Below the pieces are notes generated by a model that saw only the letters and a program-made list of their open reading frames with translations, was not told where the DNA came from and ran no database searches. DNA of 64,000 bases from Flavobacterium sp. 9R (GTDB lineage: Bacteria > Bacteroidota > Bacteroidia > Flavobacteriales > Flavobacteriaceae): assembly GCF_902506345.1 (NCBI RefSeq), contig NZ_LR733413.1:62001-126000 (forward strand), given 5' to 3'. Below are positions 37,982-45,672 of the stretch, piece after piece (the stretch's first letter is position 1; every line of letters begins with the position of its first letter). A program made the translations under genes and the position numbers.

Positions 37982-38536
37982 TTGAAAGACAATTTAGAAA
38001 TACTTATTAAAAAGTGTGTAGAAAACGACAGGGTCGGGCAGCAGAAAATATATCAGTTGTTCGCTCCTGTTCTTTATGGTCTTTGTTTGAAGTATATGAA
38101 AAATGAAGACGATGCCAAAGATGTATTTCAAGAAGCATTTGTAATTGCTTATCAAAAAATGTATCAGTTTAAATTTGAAGGGAGTTTTGAAGGGTGGTTA
38201 AAGAGAATTTTTATTTATAAATGCATCGAAACCTTAAAAAAGAACAGAAAAAACCTTTTTTTATTAGACGGATATGATGACCCCATTGACGAAAGTTTTG
38301 AAGAAGAGGAAATAGATAAACTTTCACTTAGCGAAGAAAAATTACTAGAATACATACAAGATTTACCGGATCAATACCGATTGGTTTTTAACCTTTATGT
38401 TTTCGAAAAACTAAAACATAGAGAGATTTCGGTTATGCTTAACATTACGGAAAGCACTTCGAAATCAAACTTGAATCGTGCTAAAACATATCTGAAAAGA
38501 AGAATTTTAGCCGCATTTAATTCTAAAACAGCATGA
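37982..38536 (+). CDS. ECF-family RNA polymerase sigma factor
   Basis: 184 residues with the two ECF domains: region 2 (about 20-85; YQLFAPVLYGLCLKYMKNED, DDAKDVFQEAFVIAYQKM, GSFEGWLKRIFIYKCIETLK) and region 4 (about 120-178; LPDQYRLVFNLYVFEKLKHR, EISVMLNITESTSKSNLNRA). The only usable start is TTG at 37982, because an in-frame TAA lies three codons upstream and the first ATG falls inside region 2. Its stop overlaps the start of the next gene by 4 nt (ATGA), the usual sign of a sigma/anti-sigma pair. Confidence 0.9.
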   Translation: MKDNLEILIKKCVENDRVGQQKIYQLFAPVLYGLCLKYMKNEDDAKDVFQEAFVIAYQKMYQFKFEGSFEGWLKRIFIYKCIETLKKNRKNLFLLDGYDDPIDESFEEEEIDKLSLSEEKLLEYIQDLPDQYRLVFNLYVFEKLKHREISVMLNITESTSKSNLNRAKTYLKRRILAAFNSKTA

Positions 38537-40050
38537 AAAAAGAAAAGATAGAAAATTTATTTTCTTCAATGGAAGACTTCTCGAGTGTCCCACCACCAGA
38601 ACTTTGGGATGCTATAGAAAAAGAATTGGAAAAACCCAAAAAGAAAAAAAGAGCTTTGGTGTGGTGGTTTGCTGCGGCCAGTTTGTTGGTAGGAATGGGG
38701 ATTCCTGCCTATTTGTTTTTTCAAACCAGCCCAGATGTTTTACCAAATAGCGTAGAAGCTGGAGAAGCTACAAAAACAGTGTACAAAGCAGCACCATCAC
38801 CAATCCATTCATCCAAAAATGCAAATACAGACAATGCCGTTGTTACAGTAACCAATGATTCGTTGCCAACACTTCCATCAAGCACTTATTCTAAAGCAAT
38901 TGGAGTACCAACGAACAAAGGTTCCAAAAACAATGGACTCAAACAAGCGCCCAATAGTGTTGCGAATGCAGGCAAGGAAGAGAATCTTTCTCCTTTTGCT
39001 AATAAGCAACCAAAAAGTAATACAAATACAAACATCACCCAATTACAAGCAAACAGCGCTGCAATTGCTGCTACTGTAAATGCGACTCATAGTAATGCAA
39101 CGAACATTTTTAATGCATCCAGCCAAGAAAACAAAGTGGGTAATGCAATTAAAAATGAACAACCAAGTACTAAAAACTCAAACGAAATTGTCTTAGAGAA
39201 CAAGTTCATAGACAAAACGACAGTGGTAACAGCAACAAATACTGAGACCAAAACTAAAGAGCAATTGCAAATCCAACAGGAGCTCGCAATTTTAGAACAA
39301 AAAGCAAAAGGAGAAGAAAAAGAACCAAAGGAGAAAAAAGATAAAAAGCAAGAAGCACTATCAAAATGGTCCATGCAAGTAGTAGCGGGACTAAATACGT
39401 CTCAAAATTATAGCAATCAGCAAACTCTAGGAGCTAAAGGGCAAGCACAACAAGGTAAAACGTATGGTGTAACAACACAGTACAAATTGAATAAAAAATG
39501 GGCTGTAGGTTCAGGTTTAAAACTTAACGAGTTAGGGCAACAATTAAAAGGAGTATCGTATTACAACAACCAAATGGTACAAGGAGCCGGAATCAATGGT
39601 GTAATTGTGGCTGATAAAACAGATGTAAACACTATTTCTACCAATTCAGACTATGTTTTCCTTGCTCAAACCAAGTCAATAGCATTCAATCCAATGGCCT
39701 TTTCATCTGGGGATATAGCACAAAATCTCAAGTATGTAGAACTACCGCTTACCGTTTCTTATGCCCTGTTTCAAAAAAACAAAACCAATGTCCATCTCAA
39801 CACAGGAGGTTTTGTTGGGAAATTAGTGGCCAATCAATTCCTGCTCAATGGTCAGTACATTGGGGCAAGCAATCAAGTCAACGATATGGTGTACGGAACC
39901 TTATTAACCAGCACCATTCAATACAAAGTTTTTCCAACGACTCATTTGTTTGTAGAGCCCGGAATGAATCTTTTTAGCAGCCCATTAAAAGAACAAAGCT
40001 TCAATCAGTTCCAATGGTCATTAAACTTTGGAGTACATTTTGATTTTTAA
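38533..40050 (+). CDS. Putative dual-membrane-spanning anti-sigma factor (Dma-like)
   Basis: 505 residues. Residues 1-40 are a short cytoplasmic segment with the conserved VPPPELWDAIEKELEKP pattern seen in sigma-binding N-termini. 41-63 is one TM helix (ALVWWFAAASLLVGMGIPAY). Residues about 64-250 form an Asn/Thr/Ser/Gln-rich low-complexity linker, then a Lys/Glu block. About 278-505 looks like an 8-strand-type outer-membrane barrel (WSMQVVAGLNTSQNYS, YGVTTQYKLNKKWAVGSGLK) ending LNFGVHFDF with the terminal Phe of BAM substrates. An inner-membrane helix and an outer-membrane barrel in one chain would bridge the periplasm, as in Bacteroides Dma anti-sigma factors. That analogy is inference; the coupling to the sigma gene is seen. 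Confidence 0.7.
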   Translation: MKKEKIENLFSSMEDFSSVPPPELWDAIEKELEKPKKKKRALVWWFAAASLLVGMGIPAYLFFQTSPDVLPNSVEAGEATKTVYKAAPSPIHSSKNANTDNAVVTVTNDSLPTLPSSTYSKAIGVPTNKGSKNNGLKQAPNSVANAGKEENLSPFANKQPKSNTNTNITQLQANSAAIAATVNATHSNATNIFNASSQENKVGNAIKNEQPSTKNSNEIVLENKFIDKTTVVTATNTETKTKEQLQIQQELAILEQKAKGEEKEPKEKKDKKQEALSKWSMQVVAGLNTSQNYSNQQTLGAKGQAQQGKTYGVTTQYKLNKKWAVGSGLKLNELGQQLKGVSYYNNQMVQGAGINGVIVADKTDVNTISTNSDYVFLAQTKSIAFNPMAFSSGDIAQNLKYVELPLTVSYALFQKNKTNVHLNTGGFVGKLVANQFLLNGQYIGASNQVNDMVYGTLLTSTIQYKVFPTTHLFVEPGMNLFSSPLKEQSFNQFQWSLNFGVHFDF

Positions 40051-40089
40051 TATTTAGTAGCAGTTACATAGGGTTTGTCAGTTAGCATA

Positions 40090-40166
40090 CACCCGTCATC
40101 CGCTATATCTTTGCCTTTTTAAAGAAAAAAGGCAAAGGATGCCGCTCCTACCGGGGCTAGGGAGAA
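40090..40166 (-). repeat. Dispersed palindromic repeat, copy A
   Basis: Contains CGCTATATCTTTGCC ... GGCAAAGGATGCCGCTCC, with hairpin TTTGCCTTTTT/AAAAAGGCAAA. It shares the reversed core GGCATCCTTT...AAAGATATA.CGGA with copy B (47682-47766). Degenerate at its outer ends. Confidence 0.55.
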
Positions 40167-40259
40167 GCAATTGTGTTTTTTTGTGAGCAACTCCCAAACA
40201 ATTAATTTATTCTTAACGCGCTGCAATCAGGGCTACCTTTTCCCTGTCATTTCTTATCG

Positions 40260-40267
40260 TATCTTTG
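40260..40267 (+). promoter_or_regulatory. -7 box of the phosphodiesterase gene
   Basis: TATCTTTG lies 17 nt before ATG 40285, fits TAnnTTTG and fixes the shorter start of this gene. Confidence 0.5.
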
Positions 40268-40284
40268 CGCCACAAAATAAGAGT

Positions 40285-41472
40285 ATGAAAAAAATAGTGG
40301 TAGGCTTATTCCTTTTCTTCTGGATAGGAATTACAGCTCAAGAACAAAAAAAACCGTATGTAATTTTGGTGTCCTTAGACGGATTTAGATGGGATTATCC
40401 CAACTATTTTGAAACGCCAAATCTTGATAAAATGGCAAAGAATGGAGTAAAAGCCAAGTCGATGCAACCCAGTTATCCTACCAAGACTTTTCCCAATCAT
40501 TACTCAATTGCTACAGGATTATATCCAGACCATCACGGAATTGTAAATAATAATTTTTACGACCCCACTTCAAAAAAAATATTTACCCTAAAAAACGAAT
40601 CCAAGAAAAACAGCGAATTTTATGGTGGGAATCCTATTTGGAATCTAGCAGAAGAACAAGGGGTTAAAGCTGCTTGTTTCTATTGGCCGGGTTCAGACAC
40701 AGGAGTTAAAAGCGCAAGCATATTCAAAGAATATGACGAATCGGTTAGTTACGAAAACAGAATCAATACCGTAATCGATTGGCTTAATCTGCCCGAAGCG
40801 GAGCGTCCTCACTTAATCACACTCTATTTTGACCAACCCGATGAAACAGGACATAATCACGGACCTTTGTCAGAAGAAAACAAAAAAATGGTACCCAAAG
40901 TTGATGCCGTTATTGGGCAACTGATGCAAAAATTAGACTCACTTCCCATCGGAAAAGAAATCAATCTAATCGTACTCTCAGACCACGGAATGGCACCCAT
41001 TAGCAATGACAAAAAAGTAGCACTACTAGAATACATAAAACCAGAATGGCTAGGATATGCTGCAGTCATCAATCCGATTATGAGCATTGAAACCAAACCA
41101 GTTTATAAAGATTCGATTGCGAAAGCCTTAAAAAAAGTGCCTCATATCAAATGGTATCCTTCAAATAAAGTGCCTAAACGACTGCATTATGGAACAAATC
41201 CTCGAGCACTCGATTTTGTAATTGAAGCCCAAAAAGGGTATAGTTTAGTCAACAAAAAGGACCAAAAAATCACTGGAGGCACACACGGCTACGATAATAA
41301 AATGAAAGAAATGCAAGCTATTTTTTATGCCAAAGGCCCTAATTTCAAAACGGATAAAAAAGTAAAATCTTTCCGTAATGTGAGTGTGTATCCACTTATC
41401 GCAGCAATCCTAGGATTAAAAACCGAAGCTATAGATGGCGATTTCGATGAGGTAAAAGCGATGTTAAAATAG
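40285..41472 (+). CDS. Secreted nucleotide pyrophosphatase/phosphodiesterase (NPP family)
   Basis: 395 residues from ATG 40285; the upstream ORF extension lacks a signal peptide and crosses the promoter. Signal peptide about 1-18 (FWIGITAQEQ). Alkaline-phosphatase-superfamily catalytic core: metal ligand Asp32 (SLDGFRWDY), nucleophile Thr68 in PTKTFPNHYSIATGLYPDHH, then PDETGHNHGP and LSDHGMAPI, and TGGTHGYDN near the C-terminus, supplying the remaining zinc ligands. The family cleaves phosphodiester or pyrophosphate bonds of nucleotides outside the cytoplasm. It may scavenge phosphate or nucleotides; the substrate is not determinable. Confidence 0.92.
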   Translation: MKKIVVGLFLFFWIGITAQEQKKPYVILVSLDGFRWDYPNYFETPNLDKMAKNGVKAKSMQPSYPTKTFPNHYSIATGLYPDHHGIVNNNFYDPTSKKIFTLKNESKKNSEFYGGNPIWNLAEEQGVKAACFYWPGSDTGVKSASIFKEYDESVSYENRINTVIDWLNLPEAERPHLITLYFDQPDETGHNHGPLSEENKKMVPKVDAVIGQLMQKLDSLPIGKEINLIVLSDHGMAPISNDKKVALLEYIKPEWLGYAAVINPIMSIETKPVYKDSIAKALKKVPHIKWYPSNKVPKRLHYGTNPRALDFVIEAQKGYSLVNKKDQKITGGTHGYDNKMKEMQAIFYAKGPNFKTDKKVKSFRNVSVYPLIAAILGLKTEAIDGDFDEVKAMLK

Positions 41473-41505
41473 AAAAAAAGATAAAAAATTAATTTAATAA
41501 AATAC

Positions 41506-42087
41506 ATGCACCACCATTTTATTCTTCATAAACCTTATGGCTATCTGAGTCAATTTATTTATGAACTCAAACGAAAGAAACGTTTACTAGGGGAGCTCTT
41601 CGATTTTCCAGAAGGCACGATGGCAATCGGTCGTTTAGATGAAGATTCAGAAGGATTGCTATTGTTGACAACAGACGGAAAAGTCAGTGAGCAAATTAGA
41701 AGTAAGAAGGTGGATAAAGAATATTATGTTCAAGTGGATGGTGTAATCACTCCCGAAGCTATTGAACAGATTAAAAGGGGAGTTGAAATAGGTTTCAATG
41801 GAACCAAATATATGACCAAGCCTTGCGAAGCTTTTATTTTGAATGAAATCCCTAATTTTGGCCCACGCGGTAAGAAAATTAGAGACGAAAGACACGGCCC
41901 CACTTCTTGGACTTCGATTATAGTCAATGAAGGAAAATTTCGTCAAGTACGCAAAATGACGGCTGCTGTAGGTTTTCCCACCTTGCGATTGGTTCGCGTC
42001 CGAATTGGAACAGTACAATTAGATAATTTACAAGCCGGAGAAGTACGTGAAGTAAAGAGTTTTGAAATTGCTATTCCTAAATCCTGA
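41506..42087 (+). CDS. RluE/RsuA-family rRNA pseudouridine synthase
   Basis: 193 residues, the short form without an S4 domain, as in RluE. It converts a uridine of 23S rRNA to pseudouridine. The active-site motif AIGRLDEDSEGLLLLTTDG contains the catalytic Asp; the start HHFILHKPYGYLSQF and the C-terminal EGKFRQVRKMTAAVGFPTLR and LVRVRIGTVQL are family-typical. In E. coli RluE modifies U2457, and the same target is likely but unproven here. trmL follows after 44 nt, forming an RNA-modification pair. Confidence 0.9.
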   Translation: MHHHFILHKPYGYLSQFIYELKRKKRLLGELFDFPEGTMAIGRLDEDSEGLLLLTTDGKVSEQIRSKKVDKEYYVQVDGVITPEAIEQIKRGVEIGFNGTKYMTKPCEAFILNEIPNFGPRGKKIRDERHGPTSWTSIIVNEGKFRQVRKMTAAVGFPTLRLVRVRIGTVQLDNLQAGEVREVKSFEIAIPKS

Positions 42088-42131
42088 ATCCCAAATCCTC
42101 AATACTTAATCTCAAATCCTAAATTTTAAAA

Positions 42132-42596
42132 ATGTTAAACATCGTACTCGTCGAACCCGAAATCCCTAATAATACTGGTAATATTGGCCGCTTATGTGTT
42201 GGTACAGAAAGCCGTCTGCATTTAATTCACCCGTTTGGTTTTGTGATTAATGACAAAAATCTTAAGCGCTCGGGACTGGATTATTGGGTACATCTGGATG
42301 TTACGGAATATCAAAATGTAGCCGAATGGATGAAGGTAATTCCAGATACTTCAAGAGTCTTTTTGATGAGTTCGCACGCAGAGCATTCCTATTTGAATAT
42401 CGAGTTTCAAGACGAAGACTGGTTGGTTTTTGGTAAAGAAAGCGTAGGCTTAAGTCAAGAAGTATTAAACCTATTTGCTAAAGAAAATCAATTAAAAATC
42501 CCTATGTCTCCCTTGATTCGTAGTTTTAATATTGCCAATTCAGTTGCCTTTGTAGTTGGTGAGGCAAGAAGACAGGTTTCGGTGGGCAAAATTTAG
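42132..42596 (+). CDS. trmL: tRNA (cytidine/uridine(34)-2'-O)-methyltransferase TrmL
   Basis: 154 residues, the minimal SPOUT enzyme. It methylates the ribose of the wobble nucleotide of tRNA-Leu isoacceptors using SAM. Motifs: start NIVLVEPEIPNNTGNIGRLC (2-21), the GKESVGLSQEVL segment and the knotted C-terminal MSPLIRSFNIANSVAFVVGE. The short AAATCC-rich spacer before it has no promoter, so it is likely read with the pseudouridine synthase gene. Confidence 0.93.
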   Translation: MLNIVLVEPEIPNNTGNIGRLCVGTESRLHLIHPFGFVINDKNLKRSGLDYWVHLDVTEYQNVAEWMKVIPDTSRVFLMSSHAEHSYLNIEFQDEDWLVFGKESVGLSQEVLNLFAKENQLKIPMSPLIRSFNIANSVAFVVGEARRQVSVGKI

Positions 42597-42943
42597 TTGG
42601 CAGTATACAGTTGTTAGTGTTCAGTTTTTATAAGCTGTTACTATTTGCGCCCTTTACAGTTAATTTTTTACCACAAGGAAACACAAAGTAGGCACGAAGC
42701 AATACAGAGTTATTTAGTTGACTTTGAGTCCTTTGCGTAAATCTTTGCGTTCTTTGCGGTTTAATTTTTAGAAGCGTATTTCAAAAAAGAACTTATATGC
42801 TCTTATTTGCCTTATATGGTTCAAAATAAACAGTCAATTCAAAAAACTGTTATGACTTATATGTTTGTATTTTTTTTGAGCTCCTTGCGGTTAAACATTT
42901 TACACAAAGGATTTTAATTCCCCGCCACGGCGAGTTAGGGGGC
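42597..42943. repeat. Repeat-rich intergenic region with ACCACAA/GCAAAG inverted elements
   Basis: No gene. TTTTACCACAAGGAAACACAAAG (42669-42687, core ACCACAAGGAAACACAAAG) faces CTTTGCGTTCTTTGCGGTTT at 42745-42764 as a degenerate inverted pair. A further TTGCGGTT...ACACAAAGG pair lies at 42883-42910, a CTTATATG pair at 42790-42860, and the palindrome CCCCGCCACGGCGAG at 42920-42934. These resemble dispersed non-coding repeats of flavobacterial genomes. Confidence 0.55.
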
Positions 42944-43729
42944 TTAACCCGTAATCACAAACTTCCCTTTTTCAGCATCAAAAACAATATGCTCATCTTT
43001 AAAAAGCGTATTGAAACTTCCTTTTGCAATCAAATTACAAGGTTCATCTTGCACTACGGTTTCAGGCGTCATAATAATCATTTCATCACTCAATTGAATC
43101 GCCATATCGATATCGTGAGTCGAGAAAAGAATACATTTTCCCGTTTCGTGGGTAAGTTTTTTTAGTAATTTCAATAGCGAAACTTTGTGTAGCAAATCCA
43201 AGTGCGTCGTGGGCTCATCCAAAATAATCAAAGGCGTATCCTGAGCTAAGGCGCGTGCAATAAGTACTTTTTGCAATTGCCCATCACTAATTTGATAATG
43301 CTTTTTATCGGCCAAAGCACTAATTTGAGTAAGCGACAAGGCTCTTTCCACCTGAATTTTATCTTCCTCGGTCAAGGTGCCAATCCAATTGGTGTAAGGC
43401 TGACGTCCTAAAGCGACTAATTCATATACCGTCAAATTACTTGGAGGTAATTTTTCGGTCAATACCAAACTCATTTCTTGTGACAAATCGGAAGCGCTGT
43501 AGGTGGCTATATTTTTACCGTGTAATAAAACATCACCCTCAAGAGGTTTTTGAATTCCAGTAATGGTTTTTAAAAGTGTCGATTTTCCAATGCCGTTGGC
43601 ACCAATCAAAGCCGTTAGTTTTCCTTTTTTTAGCGCAATGGAAACGGCTTTTGCAACAAGAGTGCTTACTTTTTTGTTGTCATAACCAATGCTTATCGAT
43701 TGGGTTTGAAGGATGATAGTTTCTTCCAT
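42944..43729 (-). CDS. btuD: ABC transporter ATP-binding protein, probable cobalamin importer (BtuD-like)
   Basis: 261 residues, FecE/BtuD size. It powers uptake through a FecCD-type permease. Walker A GANGIGKST (43-51), Walker B LIILDEPTTHLD, switch FSTHDID. The signature loop is YQISDGQ instead of LSGGQ, a degenerate form retaining Gly and Gln. The C-terminal segment has a short extra domain (NTLFKDEHIVFDAEKGKF), as in BtuD/FhuC relatives. Assignment to B12 rests on the neighbouring btuC/btuF and cob genes; iron-siderophore or haem is the alternative. It is separated from btuC by an inserted cassette. Confidence 0.75.
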   Translation of the reverse strand: MEETIILQTQSISIGYDNKKVSTLVAKAVSIALKKGKLTALIGANGIGKSTLLKTITGIQKPLEGDVLLHGKNIATYSASDLSQEMSLVLTEKLPPSNLTVYELVALGRQPYTNWIGTLTEEDKIQVERALSLTQISALADKKHYQISDGQLQKVLIARALAQDTPLIILDEPTTHLDLLHKVSLLKLLKKLTHETGKCILFSTHDIDMAIQLSDEMIIMTPETVVQDEPCNLIAKGSFNTLFKDEHIVFDAEKGKFVITG

Positions 43730-43781
43730 TTTTTAAATTTTAAATCCGTACAACGAATTTGATGTAACACATTCTGAGACT

Positions 43782-44535
43782 TTTTACCACATAGAAGCAT
43801 AGAATTTATAGTTTTTTAAAAGAAACAAATAGACGTTTTACTCTTCACATAGATGTTCGATAAATACTACTATCTTCTATATTTTTAATTTTCAACCAAT
43901 GGCTTCAAATATAATTTAGTGTTTTGGTAGTTGGTGAAAAATTTCATTAACAAATGTCATTTGTCCTTCTTTAAAGATATTAAAACAATTAAAGTTTATC
44001 AAAATTCCTTTTGGAACATTTAATAGCTTCATATAGGTAAGTAGTTGAGCTTTGTGAATGGGGGTTATTTCGGAAACGGATTTTAATTCAATAACAATAT
44101 TATTTTCAACAAGTAAATCACACTTAAAATCAATTGCAAGTTTTTTTTCTTTATAAAATACAGGAATATTTTTTTCTGAAATAAAATTGATGTTTCTTAT
44201 TTTTAATTCTTCTATTAAACAATGATGATAAATGTTTTCTAACAATCCCTTACCCATTGTTTTATGCACTTCAATCGCTGCTCCAATTATTTCGAATGTA
44301 AGTTCATTGAGTTGTTTTTGTGTAGTCATAAACAAGTAGTATTGAAAATAGTTTTTTATTTTAACTAGTTGGTCGCAATTATTTTAAACCATATGTAAGC
44401 ATATAATTTTACAGTATTTAAAGTCTTTCGTATACATTTTACCTTCAAATTGCTATTCTATGTGTGAAATAGTACTATTTCTATTTATTCTTTACCTGTT
44501 TGCTATTAATCTATGACGCTCCTATGTGGTTAAAA
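43782..44535. mobile_element. Inverted-repeat-flanked GxxExxY cassette between btuD and btuC
   Basis: Left end TTTTTACCACATAGAAGC then ATAGAATTTATAG (43781-43813) matches, in reverse complement, the right end at 44490-44535 (TTTTAACCACATAGGAGC, then CATAGATTAATAG). Weaker similarity continues inward (AAAAGAAACAAATAGA with AAAGAATAAATAGA; ACATAGA in both). The arms extend about 75-85 bp. Between them lies only the GxxExxY gene. No transposase and no obvious target-site duplication were found, so a MITE-like or decayed element is inferred. Confidence 0.5.
43916..44329 (-). CDS. GxxExxY protein (PD-(D/E)XK nuclease-like fold)
   Basis: 137 residues from ATG 44329 (a TTG at 44335 adds two codons). 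Named for the motif GLLENIY (GxxExxY) at about 29-35, inside EVHKTMGKGLLENIYHHCLI. The second half has IDFKCDLLVENNIVIELKS, an Asp...Glu-x-Lys arrangement matching the PD-(D/E)XK nuclease core (PF13366-type). The family is very common in Bacteroidota repeats and its activity is not established. Here it is the only gene inside an inverted-repeat cassette that splits a transporter operon, orientated with that operon. Confidence 0.88.
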   Translation of the reverse strand: MTTQKQLNELTFEIIGAAIEVHKTMGKGLLENIYHHCLIEELKIRNINFISEKNIPVFYKEKKLAIDFKCDLLVENNIVIELKSVSEITPIHKAQLLTYMKLLNVPKGILINFNCFNIFKEGQMTFVNEIFHQLPKH

Positions 44536-44619
44536 TTCATATGCTATTTCAATTTCACCCAACTGGTTTCTTAATAGTAAAACTATGTTTTTTATTTGGT
44601 TAAATAGAACTCATTTCAA

Positions 44620-45672
44620 TTAGCCCATCATTTTTTGTTTTCTAACCAATAACCAAATCACCACAGGAGCCCCTAAGATAGAAGTCACCGCGTTAATAGG
44701 TAGACTCACTTCTGTGCCGGGGACTTGTGTAAATATATCGCAAACCAACATAATGCCGGCTCCAAAAAGAAGTGTGCTCCAAAACAATACCCGATGATTA
44801 CTAGTTTGGAAGGTCAATTTGGCGATATGAGGAACGGCTAATCCAACAAAAGCAATCGGACCGGCAAAAGCGGTAATGCTTCCGGCTAGTATACTTGTAG
44901 CTAGAATGATAATCAATCGCGCTTTGCTGTAGTTGAGCCCCATACTCTTGGCGTAGTTTTCTCCCAAAAGCAAAGCATTAAGCGGTTTGATGCTAAAGGC
45001 ACTTAGGACTAAGCCAATTCCCACACAAAGACTCAAAATCGAGACCGATTCCCAGGATAAGTTTCCTAAATTCCCCAACGACCAAAAGGTAAATTTTTGC
45101 AATTGCTCCGCCGAACTAAAATAGGTGAGTGTCCCGACAATGGCCGAGGTTAAGCTGCCAAACATCAGACCAATAATGAGTATCGCCATAGTATCTCGTA
45201 ATCGTTGCGATACAAGGAGTACGAGTAATAAAACGCTACTGCTTCCAATAGTCGAAGCCAAAACAATACCATAGTTGGAAAGTAACAAGGGAATTAAAAA
45301 GGAAGGCATAAAACCAGCACCCAAAATCACAAAAGCCACACCCAAACTCGCCCCAGAACTCAATCCCAAAACATAAGGACCAGCCATTGGATTTCTAAAC
45401 AACGTTTGCATCAACAGACCACTCATCGATAAGCCCATACCAACCAATACAGCCGTAATCGCTTTGGGCAAACGATAATTCAAGATAATGTATTCCCAAG
45501 TGTCTTTGGAAGCGGTTTGTCCTAGCAAACTTTTCAAAACTTCTTTTGCAGGAATAGCGATTGAGCCATAACAAATGTTGCCTACAAACAGCCCAAACAA
45601 TCCTATGCATAAGGTTATAAAAAGAATACTATGTTTAAAGGAAGACCTCAATTTATTGTAATTTTTCGGCAA
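44620..45672 (-). CDS. btuC: FecCD/BtuC-family ABC permease, probable cobalamin importer
   Basis: 350 residues, normal BtuC/FecCD length, with about ten TM helices. Family marks: YRLPKAITAVLVGMGLSMSG, LMQTLFRNPMAGPYVLGLSS, GASLGVAFV, and the C-terminal ATPase-contact region FVGLAVPHIAKL, with DIFTQVPGTEVSLPINAVTS near the end. It imports a large metal-chelate substrate from the periplasm. The start overlaps the binding-protein gene by 20 nt, so they are translationally coupled. The cognate ATPase gene is about 0.9 kb further on, beyond the inserted cassette. Confidence 0.88.
   Translation of the reverse strand: MPKNYNKLRSSFKHSILFITLCIGLFGLFVGNICYGSIAIPAKEVLKSLLGQTASKDTWEYIILNYRLPKAITAVLVGMGLSMSGLLMQTLFRNPMAGPYVLGLSSGASLGVAFVILGAGFMPSFLIPLLLSNYGIVLASTIGSSSVLLLVLLVSQRLRDTMAILIIGLMFGSLTSAIVGTLTYFSSAEQLQKFTFWSLGNLGNLSWESVSILSLCVGIGLVLSAFSIKPLNALLLGENYAKSMGLNYSKARLIIILATSILAGSITAFAGPIAFVGLAVPHIAKLTFQTSNHRVLFWSTLLFGAGIMLVCDIFTQVPGTEVSLPINAVTSILGAPVVIWLLVRKQKMMG

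Noticed and set aside
40171..40284. Longer reading of the phosphodiesterase gene from 40171
   Set aside because: It covers a TATCTTTG promoter box and the end of repeat copy A region, and hides the clear signal peptide that begins at 40285.
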